Assembly (NCBI RefSeq): GCF_001544495.1
Contig: NZ_FCNZ02000001.1
Coordinates: forward strand, 310,001-374,000
DNA from: Caballeronia telluris
GTDB lineage: Bacteria; Pseudomonadota; Gammaproteobacteria; Burkholderiales; Burkholderiaceae
Length of the DNA: 64,000 nt
Direction: 5' to 3'
Both the position numbers and the translations under genes were made by a program. The notes beneath the pieces are model-generated. The model ran no database searches, was not told the origin of the DNA, and saw nothing but the letters and a program-made list of their open reading frames with translations. Positions 7,673 through 18,643 of the stretch are shown piece by piece. The stretch's first letter is position 1; each line of letters opens with the position of its first letter.

Positions 7673-9349
7673 TCACGCGGGGTCGAAGCACGCGACCGGC
7701 AACAGGCGCCCGCCGCGGCAGCAGGCGCAGATTTCGTCGTCGCTGATGGCGGCGTGCGCGAAGTTGCCCGCGAGATTCGCTTCGCTGAACGCGCGTAGCG
7801 TCTTTTCGATGCCGCGGTCGAACTCGGGCGACACGAAGTGGATGCCGCCCGTCGGCGCGGCCACCAGCGAGCCGTTCTCCGCGACGAGTTGCCCGTCCTT
7901 GAACACGTAAGCCGGCGACGTGAACATGCGCTCGCGATCCGGCTCGTCGCGATAGACAGCGATATCGGCCGCCGCGCCCGCGCCGAGATGCCCGCGATCT
8001 TTCAACCCGAGCAAACGCGCCGGACCCGCGCGCGTGATGATCGCGATCTCGTACAGCGAGAACTCGCGCTTGAGTTCTGCAAGCGCGCTCGCGACCTTCG
8101 CTTCAGGATGCAAGCGGTCGAGCTGTTCATCGCGGAAGGTCTTGTCCATCAGCAACCGGATCAGATGCGGATAGCTCGTGAACGGGCCGCCGTTCGGATG
8201 ATCGGTGGTCATCGAGACGCGCCACGGGTCGTCGATGAGCAGGAAAATCTCCAGCCCGATGATCCATTGCAGCGCATTCACGTAGCTCTGTTCGCGATAG
8301 CGGAACGGCACGATGCCGCAGCCCGCGTCGCATTCGATATCGCCGACGATCCACTTGCGCGGGTTCGCGAGCGGCGCGTTCCTGAACTGCATCATCGTGT
8401 CGCCGGAAGCTGTGACGGTCTGTCCGAAGATGATCTGGCCGACGTCGATCGAGACGTTCGGCCGCGCGTTCACCGCGTCCGCAATCGCCCGCGCGCCCGA
8501 CGAAAACTTGCGCGGACCTTCGGTGCCGTAGCTGTGGAACTGGATGTGCGTGAGGTGGATCGGCAGGCCGTCGGCGGCGTCCATCGTCGCGATCGTCGAG
8601 TCGATGTTGCCGGGCACGCCGAGGTTGCTCGCGTGGACGTGCAGCGGATGCGGCACGCGCAGTTCGGTCAGCGCGCGCGTGAGCGTGGCGAGGACTTCGC
8701 GCGGCGTGATGCCGTAGTGGACATGCGCCTCGTCCACGTTCAGTGAGCGCTGGTTGAACTTGAACGCCGAGATGCCGCCCGGATTCACCACCTTCACGCC
8801 GAGCGCCTTGCTCGCGTGGATCGTCCAGCCGATGTAGTCGCGCAGACGCTCGAAGTCGTCGCGCGCGGCGAGCATCTGCAGGAACAGTTCGTCGTTGCCC
8901 ATCATCACGTAGGCGCCGTGATCGATGATCGGCGTGTCGCCCATTTCGAGGTGCGTGTGACGCGCGTTCGACGGCATCATCGCCGGCTCGAAGGCTGCGG
9001 TGTAGCCCATCTCGGCATAGCGGTAGCCAGTCGCGAGCGTGCCCGGCGTGCAGACGCCGCACGACGGCAGCCGCAGGTACTTGCCGTTGGCATCCGGCGC
9101 GGCATCGGCGCGATGGTCTTCGGGCAGCAACAGGCGCGAGAGGTTCGTCTTGCCGCCGCCGATGTGCGAATGGAGATCGATGCCGCCCGCCATCACGACC
9201 ATGCCGGACGCATCGTAATCGTGATCGACGCTCGCGTTCGCCGCGGCATCGACGATCCGTCCGTCGCGGAAGTACACGTCGCGGCGCTCGCCGTTCACGC
9301 CGTTCGCGGGATCGTAGACGATGCCGCCCCTAAGCCGCGCGAGGCTCAT
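7673..9349 (-). CDS. fhcA: FhcA, amidohydrolase subunit of the Fhc complex
   Basis: A 558-residue amidohydrolase-fold protein homologous to FwdA/FmdA. It hydrolyses formyl-methylofuran to formate. The metal-binding HxH is His60/His62 in GGIDLHSHIGGG; further conserved histidines are in LHVHASNLG, HLTHIQFHSYG and MTTDHPNGGPFTSYP. The start at 9349 is chosen because the family N-terminus (LRGGIVYDPANGVNGE) begins at once. The 5' end overlaps the fhcB stop by 4 bp. Intact catalytic-type motifs suggest it is active. Confidence 0.95.
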   Translation of the reverse strand: MSLARLRGGIVYDPANGVNGERRDVYFRDGRIVDAAANASVDHDYDASGMVVMAGGIDLHSHIGGGKTNLSRLLLPEDHRADAAPDANGKYLRLPSCGVCTPGTLATGYRYAEMGYTAAFEPAMMPSNARHTHLEMGDTPIIDHGAYVMMGNDELFLQMLAARDDFERLRDYIGWTIHASKALGVKVVNPGGISAFKFNQRSLNVDEAHVHYGITPREVLATLTRALTELRVPHPLHVHASNLGVPGNIDSTIATMDAADGLPIHLTHIQFHSYGTEGPRKFSSGARAIADAVNARPNVSIDVGQIIFGQTVTASGDTMMQFRNAPLANPRKWIVGDIECDAGCGIVPFRYREQSYVNALQWIIGLEIFLLIDDPWRVSMTTDHPNGGPFTSYPHLIRLLMDKTFRDEQLDRLHPEAKVASALAELKREFSLYEIAIITRAGPARLLGLKDRGHLGAGAAADIAVYRDEPDRERMFTSPAYVFKDGQLVAENGSLVAAPTGGIHFVSPEFDRGIEKTLRAFSEANLAGNFAHAAISDDEICACCRGGRLLPVACFDPA

Positions 9350-10719
9350 GGCCGGCTCCTTTGCGCGAGCTGCTGCGCGATGGCGGCGACGGTCGGCAGC
9401 GCGGCACGGCGCGCGGGCTGAAGCGGCGCGACCACCGTCGCGTCGATGCGAAAGAGATGCCCGCTGCTGTCGATGCCGGGCGTTGCCACGGGAATGAACA
9501 CCGTCGGCGCGCTGCGCTTGCCGAGCATTCCCGCGAGCGCCGGGTGGCCGAGCACGACGGCGGGCACGTCGTCCGCGAGCGACGCGGGCAGCGGCTCCGG
9601 CCCGAAGCTCGCGATCCATAGAAGCGCGTCGGCTTCGCCGTCGGCGAGCAGCGTTTGTGTGCGATAGCGATACGGATCGTGATCGAGCGGCGCGGTCATC
9701 GAGACGTGCGTGCGCAGCGGAAAGCCCGAGAGCCACGTGATCGCCTGATTGACGGTGAGGGCGCCGTCGTCGCCGCCGAGCGCGAGGCCGCCGGCGCGCG
9801 TCGTGCGATTCACGGCCTTGACGATGCGATTGAGCGCCTCGATCAGCAGCGCCGCGTGCGGCTGCGGCAACGCGGCGGGCTCATAGACGAACACCGTGTA
9901 GCGCGCGGCCGCGACCCGGTCGGCGAGCGCGGACAACTCGCGTTCCGCGATGCCGCGTCCTTCGATCAGCGCCGACCATTGCGCGAGCAGATCGAACGGA
10001 TCGGCATCGGCGAGGATCGAGTCGGTGCTGACGTGAGGCAGCGCGGCTGCGGCCGGATCGACGGGACACGCGACGAAACACGCCGTCACGTCGCGCTCGA
10101 CACCGCCGAACGCGCGCTCGTAGAAGCGCGGATAGCGTAGCGCGGGCTCGCAGGCGAACACGACCATGAGATCGGCGCGCGATCTCACTTCGGAAAGCGT
10201 CGTGAAGAACGCGCCGCGATCCTGCAGCGCGAGCGTCGATGCGGCGAGCGCGTCGCCGTGCAGATGGTCGAGCACCGCGCCCGCGCGGGCCGCGAGTTCA
10301 TACAGTGCGCGGGCGCCGGCTACGTCGGTCGCGAGGCCGCCGAACAGCGGCCGGCGCGCGCGCGACAGGATCTCCCCGGCACGCGCGAGCGCCGACGCGG
10401 GATCGGTGGACGCGCCGTCGATCGTCGGCGTGCACGCGGCATCGGCGGCGCCGAAGCGCGCAATCGAGCGCGCAAGACGCGGGCAGTCGGTGTTCGATGC
10501 GGCGAGACTGCCGTCGCCGTGCAGGTCTAACGAGATGTCGTCGCATAGCAGCGGGCAAAACGGGCAGGTCCAGTCGCCTTGGGCCGCGCGTGTGGTCGCG
10601 CTTTTAGCCGCGCTTGTAACCGGCTCGGACTGCGCAGGCGACGATAAAGGCGACGGCGCAGGCGCGACAGCGGCGCCCGGTTGGCCGGCACTCGAAGTAG
10701 GGGGAGACGGTTCGTGCAT
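9346..10719 (-). CDS. fhcB: FhcB, subunit B of the Fhc complex
   Basis: A 457-residue homologue of the FwdB/FmdB catalytic subunit of archaea. In bacterial Fhc this subunit is thought to be structural because no molybdenum chemistry occurs. The conserved part begins at about residue 48 with DWTCPFCPLLCDD. Before it lies a low-complexity Ala/Pro/Ser linker that looks non-conserved. The ATG at 10719 has AAAGGGG before it. It is the first gene of fhcBADC. A -24/-12-like site at 10747-10732 would place a transcript start almost at this ATG, so I do not rely on it. Confidence 0.93.
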   Translation of the reverse strand: MHEPSPPTSSAGQPGAAVAPAPSPLSSPAQSEPVTSAAKSATTRAAQGDWTCPFCPLLCDDISLDLHGDGSLAASNTDCPRLARSIARFGAADAACTPTIDGASTDPASALARAGEILSRARRPLFGGLATDVAGARALYELAARAGAVLDHLHGDALAASTLALQDRGAFFTTLSEVRSRADLMVVFACEPALRYPRFYERAFGGVERDVTACFVACPVDPAAAALPHVSTDSILADADPFDLLAQWSALIEGRGIAERELSALADRVAAARYTVFVYEPAALPQPHAALLIEALNRIVKAVNRTTRAGGLALGGDDGALTVNQAITWLSGFPLRTHVSMTAPLDHDPYRYRTQTLLADGEADALLWIASFGPEPLPASLADDVPAVVLGHPALAGMLGKRSAPTVFIPVATPGIDSSGHLFRIDATVVAPLQPARRAALPTVAAIAQQLAQRSRP

Positions 10720-11023
10720 GGCGCCCCTTTGAGCAAGGTCCATGCCGGTTTTTGCACGGCGCGCTCGCGCGCTGCGTGCGTCCGCTCGGGGCTTCGACGC
10801 CCGGCATCGACGCATGCCCGGCACATCGACGGGTGCGCGCGCGGACGAATCGCCTTGGCCGAACATAATGTGCGTCCTTCTGGAACACAGTGTCACCCGC
10901 TGGACACTCGTTGCAACAGCGCCTTGCAGATGGATGACAGCCCGCCGACGCCTATGACGCGCCGCACCACATGGCACGGATATTGTGTGAGCCGTCCACA
11001 ATCGACAACCGGCATCACCTGCG
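10720..11023. promoter_or_regulatory. Divergent fhcB / mfnD control region with operator-like repeats
   Basis: This 304-bp spacer separates fhcBADC (minus) from mfnDFE (plus). It contains GGAACACAGTGTC at 10882-10894, whose part ACAC-A-GTGT is a perfect inverted repeat, and the larger inverted repeat AGTGTC-N8-GACACT at 10889-10908. Another perfect palindrome, GTTGCAAC, is at 10910-10917. These lie 55-90 bp upstream of the -24/-12-like site before mfnD, the usual position for enhancer sites of sigma-54 activators. Confidence 0.45.
10972..10986 (+). promoter_or_regulatory. Candidate sigma-54 (-24/-12) promoter for mfnD operon
   Basis: TGGCACG-GATA-TTGT matches the -24 consensus TGGCACG fully and keeps the fixed spacing, but the last -12 base is T rather than C. 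It would start a transcript about 25 bp before the mfnD ATG. Related sites occur before pqqA, mptG and xoxF. Confidence 0.4.
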
Positions 11024-12085
11024 ATGAGGTCTCTCGTTTTGACCAGAATCTTCGTTTTCGAATATCTCACCGGCGGCGGCATCGACCCGCAAGTCGCGGG
11101 CGCGGGCAGCCTCGCGGACCTGAGTGCGCTGATCGTCGAGGGCCGCGTGATGCGCGATGCGCTCGTCGCCGATCTGCGCGAGCTGGACGGCGTGCAGGTT
11201 TCCTACGCGAGTTCGCACTTCGAATCGGCCGGCGCGGACACGGACACCGTGCGCCACGTCGCCGAACCCGGCGAGCCGATGACGCGCTTCGTCGCGCGCA
11301 TCGCCCGCGAGCACGACTACGCGTGGATCGTCGCGCCGGAATGCGACGGCCTGTTGCTGCGGCTCTACGATGCGGTCGGCGCGTCGCGCTGGCTCGGCTG
11401 CTCGAAGGAGTCGATCCGCGTGACATCGAGCAAGAGCGCGACGGCGGCGTGCCTGGCCGCGCGCGGCATCGTCACGACGCCCGCGCTCGAACCGGTTGCG
11501 GCAACCGCTGTCGACGGCGGCAAGTGGGTCGTCAAGCCCGACGACGGCGCCGGCGGCCTCGACACCTACGTCTTCGACGATCTCGGCCACGCTGTCGCGG
11601 AATACGAGGCGCGCGCGGAAGCGGGCCGCAATCCGGTGCTCCAGCAATGGATCGACGGCGAGCCGCTGAGCCTGTCGCTCCTGTGCGGCGAGCGCGGCGC
11701 GACGCTTCTCTCGATCAACCGCCAGCGCATCGGCTTGCCCGACAGCGCCGCTGCGGGCCGCAACGAACGCGTCGTCGAGTTCAGCGGCGTGGATATCGAC
11801 CGCATCGACCGGCGCGGCGTGCAGGGGCGCACGCTCGATGCGCTCGCGCAACGCGTCGTCGCGGCGCTGCCGGGTTTGCGCGGCTTCGCGGGCATTGATC
11901 TGGTGTGGCATCGCGAGCGCGGACCGGTCGTGATCGAAGTGAATCCGCGCCTGACGGTCGCGTATGCGGGGCAGTCGCGGGTCCAGAAGCACAATCTCGC
12001 GCGCGACCTGCTCGCCGTGCACGGCGTCACGGGCTTCGAACCCGACGCGCAACCGCGCTTTCGCGCGTTCGGAGGACTCTCGTGA
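11024..12085 (+). CDS. mfnD: ATP-grasp ligase, MfnD-like (methylofuran synthesis)
   Basis: A 353-residue ATP-grasp protein. It starts IFVFEYLTGGG, has the nucleotide-binding lysine region GGKWVVKPDDGAGG and the metal-binding end FAGIDLVWHRERGPVVIEVNPRLT. In archaea MfnD joins glutamate to tyramine in methanofuran; methylotroph methylofuran is reported to contain tyrosine, so the acceptor here is probably tyrosine or a similar amine. The ATG at 11024 has no strong ribosome site; an in-frame TTG at 11039, preceded by AGGTC, fits the family N-terminus and may be the true start. Its stop overlaps the GTG of the next gene. Confidence 0.82.
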   Translation: MRSLVLTRIFVFEYLTGGGIDPQVAGAGSLADLSALIVEGRVMRDALVADLRELDGVQVSYASSHFESAGADTDTVRHVAEPGEPMTRFVARIAREHDYAWIVAPECDGLLLRLYDAVGASRWLGCSKESIRVTSSKSATAACLAARGIVTTPALEPVAATAVDGGKWVVKPDDGAGGLDTYVFDDLGHAVAEYEARAEAGRNPVLQQWIDGEPLSLSLLCGERGATLLSINRQRIGLPDSAAAGRNERVVEFSGVDIDRIDRRGVQGRTLDALAQRVVAALPGLRGFAGIDLVWHRERGPVVIEVNPRLTVAYAGQSRVQKHNLARDLLAVHGVTGFEPDAQPRFRAFGGLS

Positions 12086-13206
12086 GCGCCTCGGACGCAC
12101 CGGTCTTCGGCTGGGACGTCGGCGGCGCGCACGTCAAGGTGTCGATGGCGAGCCGCGCGGGCATCGTCGCCGACGTCGCGCAATGGGCGTGTCCGCTGTG
12201 GCAGGGGCTCGCGCATCTCGAGCGCGCGATCGACGCCGTGTTCGAACGCTGGCCCGCCGCGGGCGACGCCACCGCGCGCCACGCGGTCACGATGACGGGC
12301 GAAATGGTCGATCTCTTCGCGAGCCGCGCCGAAGGCGTGCGCGTGCTCGCGAGCACGCTCGCCCAGCGGCTCGGGCCGCGCACGCTGTTCTACGCGGGCG
12401 CGGCGGGCTGGCTCGCGCGTTCCGCCTGCGCGGACGGCTGGCGCAAGGTGGCGTCGGCGAACTGGCACGCGAGCGCGCAGTGGGTCTCGACGCGCGTTCC
12501 TCACGCGCTTTTCATCGACATCGGCAGCACGACGACGGACATCGTGCCGATCGTCGGCGGTCAGGTCGCGGCGCGCGGCTCGAACGATGCCGAGCGGCTC
12601 GTCACGGGCGAACTCGTCTATCAGGGCGTGGTGCGCACGCCGCTGTGCGGCATCGCGCATCGCATCGCGTTTCGCGGCGAGGCGACGAGCGTGATGAACG
12701 AATGGTTCGCGACGAGCGCGGATGTCTATCGTCTGACGGACGAGTTGTGGCCGCCGCACGACCAGCATCCGAGCGCCGACAACGGCCCGAAGACGAAGCC
12801 CGCGAGCCGTGCGCGCATGGCCCGCATGATCGGCCGCGATGCCGCCGATGCGAGCGACGCCGACTGGCGCCGTTTCGCCGGCGAGTGGCGCCGCGAGCAG
12901 TTGCGCGCGATCGAGGCGAGCCTCGCGCGTGTGTGCGCGGCGCATCCGGAGTTGGCGGCGGCGCCGATCGTCGGGGCGGGATGCGGACGCTTTCTGGCGG
13001 CGGCGCTCGCGCGCCAGGACGCGCGCAGCTACGTCGATTTCGCGATGCTGGCGGGCGCGGCACGTGGTGCCGCAGGGCAAGCCGCCGACCTCGGCGAGTG
13101 GGCCTCGACCTGCGCGCCGAGTGTGGCCGTCGGATTGCTGGCAGCTTCAGCGACCTCGACGGATCAGCCGCGCGCGGGCGGCGAGGGAGAATCGATGGCG
13201 GCGTGA
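12082..13206 (+). CDS. mfnF: MfnF-like hydantoinase/kinase-superfamily protein (H4MPT-linked C1 pathway)
   Basis: A 374-residue ASKHA-fold protein of the 'H4MPT-linked C1 transfer pathway' family. The two phosphate-binding loops are visible as GWDVGGAHVKVSMA at the N-terminus and FIDIGSTTTDIVPI near residue 145. In archaea MfnF condenses the furan diphosphate with glutamyl-tyramine to form the methanofuran core. The start is GTG at 12082, overlapping the mfnD stop (GTGA) and preceded by GGAGGA at 12071-12076. The position between mfnD and mfnE homologues supports a methylofuran role. Confidence 0.82.
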   Translation: MSASDAPVFGWDVGGAHVKVSMASRAGIVADVAQWACPLWQGLAHLERAIDAVFERWPAAGDATARHAVTMTGEMVDLFASRAEGVRVLASTLAQRLGPRTLFYAGAAGWLARSACADGWRKVASANWHASAQWVSTRVPHALFIDIGSTTTDIVPIVGGQVAARGSNDAERLVTGELVYQGVVRTPLCGIAHRIAFRGEATSVMNEWFATSADVYRLTDELWPPHDQHPSADNGPKTKPASRARMARMIGRDAADASDADWRRFAGEWRREQLRAIEASLARVCAAHPELAAAPIVGAGCGRFLAAALARQDARSYVDFAMLAGAARGAAGQAADLGEWASTCAPSVAVGLLAASATSTDQPRAGGEGESMAA

Positions 13207-13347
13207 AAACGGGAACGCTTCCCCGCGCGAATGGCCGTGCGCGCAGCGCAAAAGGCGTGCGCGAAGGCAGCGGGGAAACGACAATCGAATGGCACGACAC
13301 GCGGTGCGCGGCATCGAAGCAGTCACGACAATGCGAGGACACACGTC

Positions 13348-13938
13348 ATGTGGGTGGTGAAAATCGGCGGAAGCCTGAGCCACGACCCGGCGCTGCGCGA
13401 ATGGCTCACGCAGCTTTGGGAAATAGGAGGCGGGCGCGTCGTGATCGTGCCGGGCGGCGCCGATTTCGCGGACGCCGTTCGCCAGTACCAGCTCGACTGG
13501 CGGGTCGACGATCTGGTCGCGCACAACATGTGTTTGCTCGCGATGGCGCAGTACGCGATCCTGATGCAAGGCATCCTGCCGGAACTCGTGCTGGCGTCGA
13601 GCGAAGAGCGGATCCGCAGCGCATTGCGCGACGGTCATGTGGCGGTGTGGGTGCCGACCGGCCTGATGCGCATCACGCCGGATACGACCACCAACTGGGA
13701 CACGACCTCCGACAGCCTCGCGGCGATCCTCTCGAACTCGCTCAACGCCGAGCGCCTGATGGTCGTGAAGTCATGTCCCGTCGACGCGGGCGCGCCGCTG
13801 GAGACGCTCGCGGCGAGCGGCGTCGTGGACGCGCGTTTCGTCGGTCATGTGAAGGACGCGAACTACGTCGTCGAGATGTTCAACAAGGGCGACCTCGCGG
13901 TGATGCGCGACAGGCTGTTGAACGTGCCGGTGGTTTGA
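13348..13938 (+). CDS. mfnE: MfnE-like amino-acid-kinase-fold furan phosphate kinase
   Basis: A 196-residue amino acid kinase family protein beginning WVVKIGGSLSHDP with the glycine-rich loop VIVPGGADFADAVR and, later, TDTTSDSLAA-like residues around DTTTNWDTTSDSLA. Archaeal MfnE phosphorylates (aminomethyl)furanmethyl phosphate to the diphosphate used by MfnF. The ATG at 13348 follows GAGGAC; 141 bp separate it from mfnF. It faces mfnB convergently with only 7 bp between the stops. Confidence 0.82.
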   Translation: MWVVKIGGSLSHDPALREWLTQLWEIGGGRVVIVPGGADFADAVRQYQLDWRVDDLVAHNMCLLAMAQYAILMQGILPELVLASSEERIRSALRDGHVAVWVPTGLMRITPDTTTNWDTTSDSLAAILSNSLNAERLMVVKSCPVDAGAPLETLAASGVVDARFVGHVKDANYVVEMFNKGDLAVMRDRLLNVPVV

Positions 13939-13945
13939 AGCCGCC

Positions 13946-14653
13946 TTACGCCACGCTGGCCGCCTGCACCGGATGATGCAACGCATCGGCCAGGCGCGCG
14001 ACGCGCTTCGGGTCGAGCCTTCCCGCGCGTCCTTCCGTTTCGTCGCAGAGCGCCGTCCGGAAGCCCGCGATGTCCGGCCCGAGCGCGCGAATCTGCGCGA
14101 GCTGCGCCCAGCCGAGCGACCCCGCCACGCACGTCATCGAACCGCGCGCACCGGCCGCGCACAGGCAGCGCGAGAGCGTCGGCGCATCGACGCAATCGAA
14201 GAGCGTGCGGCCGTCCTTGCTCGCCGTATCGAAGACGATGCCCGCGAAGCCGAGGCCTCCCGCGAACGCCGCGAGTGCCTCGTCCGCGCCGTCGTCCGAG
14301 AGCAGCACCGGCACGACCGATGCGGGCAAGCTCGCGAGCAGCGTGAGACAGCGCGCCGCATCCGGTCCCGGCGTCACGCCGACCTTCACGTAGTCCACGC
14401 CCGCGTTGCTCACGTCGATCACGCGCGCGGCGATTTCGTCGAAGGCGTCGGTCGGCAGGTCGCCGATGGTCGCGCTGATCGGCTTCACGGGATAGTGCGA
14501 GCGCAGTTCGCGCACGATGCGCGCGATCTCGCCAACGGCCACGCCGCCAAGCGCGCCCGCGCCCGGTTCCTTCAGATCGATCAGCGCGGCGCCGGCATGC
14601 GCGGCATCCAACGCTTCAGCGGACGAGCGCACGCTCGCGAGCAAGGCGGTCAT
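13946..14653 (-). CDS. mfnB: MfnB-like (5-formylfuran-3-yl)methyl phosphate synthase
   Basis: A 235-residue TIM-barrel-type protein of the MfnB family, which builds the furan ring of methano/methylofuran from two glyceraldehyde 3-phosphates. Conserved pieces are ALIDLKEPGAGALGG near residue 27, SATIGDLP, DYVKVGVTP with the Schiff-base-type lysine, and GIVFDTASKDG. The ATG at 14653 has GGAG before it. It lies 11 bp after the DUF447 gene and probably shares its transcript. Confidence 0.88.
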   Translation of the reverse strand: MTALLASVRSSAEALDAAHAGAALIDLKEPGAGALGGVAVGEIARIVRELRSHYPVKPISATIGDLPTDAFDEIAARVIDVSNAGVDYVKVGVTPGPDAARCLTLLASLPASVVPVLLSDDGADEALAAFAGGLGFAGIVFDTASKDGRTLFDCVDAPTLSRCLCAAGARGSMTCVAGSLGWAQLAQIRALGPDIAGFRTALCDETEGRAGRLDPKRVARLADALHHPVQAASVA

Positions 14654-14664
14654 GGGGGTCTCCG

Positions 14665-15231
14665 TTACTGCGGGTTCGAGCTGCGATGCCGCGCGACCGC
14701 TTCCTTCAGCCAGTTCCACGCGATGCGTTCGGCCTCGCCGGCGGTCTTGTCGATGGCGATCTGAAGATAGGCCATCTCGCTGTCCACCTTGTCGGCGGGC
14801 AGCATGAAAAGCCGGCTCACGAGGATCGCGCCTTCCACGACGGCGTTCTGCGCGCGATTGAAGCCGGCAAACGGCGCGTGCGTCTCGCGATGCACGCACT
14901 TCATTCTCAGCACGGGACGCTGGTCGTCGTCGCTCACTTCGTCGAGGCGCAATTCCATGTGCGCGAGCGAGCCGAGAAGCCGCACGCTTTCGACGCGGCT
15001 CGCGGGCAGCGTCGGCCAGTCGCGCTGCGTGCCCGTTACGCAGCCCGCGAAGACGCGCACGTCGGTCGTGAGATTGATCACGGCGGCGCGCGTGGCGAGG
15101 ATGTTGTCGAGCGTCGTCGAGGGACGAAAGGGCGCAAGGATCGCGAGGTCGTCCTCGAAGCGCACGCCCATCGGCGCGATGTGAGGCCGGCCATCGCGCG
15201 CCGCGGTCGTGACGATCGTTTCGAAAATCAT
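14665..15231 (-). CDS. DUF447-family protein of the H4MPT/methylofuran gene set
   Basis: A 188-residue protein beginning MIFETIVTTAARDGRPHIAP, a split-barrel flavin-binding-like start, with INLTTDVRVFAGCVTG and a helical C-terminus. DUF447 proteins occur in archaea and in bacteria with H4MPT pathways, usually beside these genes, but their reaction is unknown to me. It lies between pqqA and mfnB in the same direction, with 100 bp to pqqA and 11 bp to mfnB. Confidence 0.8.
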   Translation of the reverse strand: MIFETIVTTAARDGRPHIAPMGVRFEDDLAILAPFRPSTTLDNILATRAAVINLTTDVRVFAGCVTGTQRDWPTLPASRVESVRLLGSLAHMELRLDEVSDDDQRPVLRMKCVHRETHAPFAGFNRAQNAVVEGAILVSRLFMLPADKVDSEMAYLQIAIDKTAGEAERIAWNWLKEAVARHRSSNPQ

Positions 15232-15293
15232 GGCGGGGAACGCTGGTCGTAGCGGCAGGCTTTGAGCCGGCAGGTTGGACTACGGATCAAACG

Positions 15294-15332
15294 ATCCCGC
15301 ACGAGAGCCGCTCATCGCGGCCAGTGCGGGAT
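15294..15332 (-). terminator. Hairpin directly after pqqA (attenuator or terminator)
   Basis: ATCCCGCAC (15294-15302) pairs perfectly with GTGCGGGAT (15324-15332), giving a 9-bp stem that begins in the pqqA stop codon. On the minus strand it is followed only by a short GTTT, so it may attenuate rather than end transcription, keeping pqqA mRNA more abundant than the DUF447-mfnB mRNA. Confidence 0.5.
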
Positions 15333-15406
15333 TAACGGGTGGCGATATACATCGTGATTTCAAAACCAAAACGCATATCGGTGAAGCTCGGGGTAGTCCA
15401 TTGCAT
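15332..15406 (-). CDS. pqqA: PqqA, PQQ precursor peptide (orphan location)
   Basis: A 24-residue peptide starting MQWTTPSFTDMRFGF and ending EITMYIATR. It contains the invariant Glu16-xxx-Tyr20 pair whose side chains become the carbon skeleton of PQQ. The ATG at 15406 is preceded by GAGGAGG, a very strong ribosome site. It lies over 10 kb from pqqBCDE, next to methylofuran genes and divergent from cbbL, with its own sigma-54-like promoter and a trailing hairpin. Too short for most gene callers. Confidence 0.93.
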   Translation of the reverse strand: MQWTTPSFTDMRFGFEITMYIATR

Positions 15407-17215
<1,809 letters not shown>

Positions 17216-17251
17216 GGCCGGTTCTGAATCCCTAACTCAAGGACGCCAGTC

Positions 17252-17677
17252 ATGCACATCACTCAAGGAACGTTTTCCTTCCTTCCGCCCCTGACGAACG
17301 AAGAAATCAGCAAGCAGATCGAATACGCGCTGAGTCAGGGCTGGGCCTGCTCGGTCGAGTTCACCGACGATCCGCATCCGCGCAACACGTACTGGGAAAT
17401 GTGGGGCCTGCCCATGTTCGACCTCCACGATGCCGCCGGCGTGCTGCAGGAGGTCAACGCCTGCCGCACGACTTATCCGCAGCACTACGTCAAGGTGAAC
17501 GCCTTCGATTCGGTGCGCGGCTTCGAGACCATGCGTCTCTCGTTCATCGTCAACCGACCCGCCGTCGAACCCGGATTCAGGCTCGAACGTCAGGAAGGCC
17601 GCGGCCGCGCGCAGCACTACGCGATGCGAACCTACGCCACCGATCGCCCCGCTGGCGAACGCTACACGGAGCGATGA
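17252..17677 (+). CDS. cbbS: RuBisCO small subunit, red-type
   Basis: A 141-residue small subunit. It begins [17 protein letters not shown], followed by [24 protein letters not shown] in two conserved pieces and the C-terminal hairpin extension ([12 protein letters not shown] onward) that distinguishes red-type small subunits and fills the central channel. It caps the large-subunit octamer. It is 36 bp after cbbL and 3 bp before cbbX, in one operon. Confidence 0.97.
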   Translation: MHITQGTFSFLPPLTNEEISKQIEYALSQGWACSVEFTDDPHPRNTYWEMWGLPMFDLHDAAGVLQEVNACRTTYPQHYVKVNAFDSVRGFETMRLSFIVNRPAVEPGFRLERQEGRGRAQHYAMRTYATDRPAGERYTER

Positions 17678-17680
17678 ACG

Positions 17681-18625
17681 ATGTCCGCCGAAGCCATCCT
17701 CGACAGGTCGGAAGAGACAGCCGCAACAGCGCCGCACGTCGATCTCGTCGCGCTCTTTCGCGACTCCGGCATCGGCGACGTCCTCGCGGAACTCGACCGC
17801 GATCTCGTCGGCCTCGTGCCCGTGAAGACGCGCATCCGCGAGATCGCCGCGCATCTGCTCGTGGAGCGCGCGCGCGACACGCTCGGCCTCGCGAGCGGCG
17901 CGCCCACGCTGCACATGTGCTTCTCAGGCAACCCCGGCACCGGCAAGACGACCGTCGCGCTGCGCATGGCCGAAGTGCTGCACCGGCTCGGCTATATCCG
18001 GCGCAATCATCTGGTCTCGGTGACGCGCGACGATCTCGTCGGCCAGTACATCGGTCATACCGCGCCGAAAACGCGCGACGTGCTCAAGCGCGCGATGGGC
18101 GGCGTGCTCTTCATCGACGAAGCGTACTACCTGTATCGCCCGGAGAACGAGCGCGACTACGGGCAGGAAGCCATCGAGATCCTGCTCCAGACAATGGAGA
18201 ACCAGCGCGAGGATCTCGTCGTGATCCTCGCTGGTTACGAAGACCGCATGGATACGTTCTTCAGGAGCAATCCCGGCTTTCGCTCGCGCATCGCGCATCA
18301 CATCACGTTCCCCGATTACGACGCCGCCGAGCTGCTGCAAATCGCAGAACGCATGCTTGGCGCCATGCACTACCGGCTCGACGACAGTTCGCGCGGCGCG
18401 TTCGAAGACTACCTCGCGCATCGTATCGCGCTGCCCAACTTCGCGAACGCGCGATCGGTGCGCAATGCGCTCGACCGCGCGCGGCTGCGTCAGGCGAACC
18501 GCCTCTTCGCGGATGCGCTGCAAGGCGGCAAGCCGACCGGCAGCGACGCGCTGACACTCATCGCCGCGAGCGACATCCTCGCAAGCCGCGTGTTCGATAC
18601 GCCGCCGCCCGACCCGATTCGATAG
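17681..18625 (+). CDS. cbbX: CbbX, red-type RuBisCO activase (AAA+)
   Basis: A 314-residue AAA+ motor that pulls the C-terminal tail of red-type CbbL to release inhibitory sugar phosphates. Walker A is GNPGTGKTT at 83-91 and Walker B is [12 protein letters not shown] near 140; sensor and arginine-finger regions follow ([20 protein letters not shown]). Its presence fits the red-type RuBisCO encoded directly upstream. The spacing to cbbS is 3 bp. Confidence 0.96.
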   Translation: MSAEAILDRSEETAATAPHVDLVALFRDSGIGDVLAELDRDLVGLVPVKTRIREIAAHLLVERARDTLGLASGAPTLHMCFSGNPGTGKTTVALRMAEVLHRLGYIRRNHLVSVTRDDLVGQYIGHTAPKTRDVLKRAMGGVLFIDEAYYLYRPENERDYGQEAIEILLQTMENQREDLVVILAGYEDRMDTFFRSNPGFRSRIAHHITFPDYDAAELLQIAERMLGAMHYRLDDSSRGAFEDYLAHRIALPNFANARSVRNALDRARLRQANRLFADALQGGKPTGSDALTLIAASDILASRVFDTPPPDPIR

Positions 18626-18643
18626 ACCTCCAAGGAGAGTGCC

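Noticed and set aside
10732-10747. CGGCATG-GACC-TTGCT on the minus strand before fhcB, a good sigma-54 match
   Set aside because: It would start the transcript two or three bases before the only available ATG and overlaps the ribosome site, so I treat it as chance unless leaderless expression is shown.
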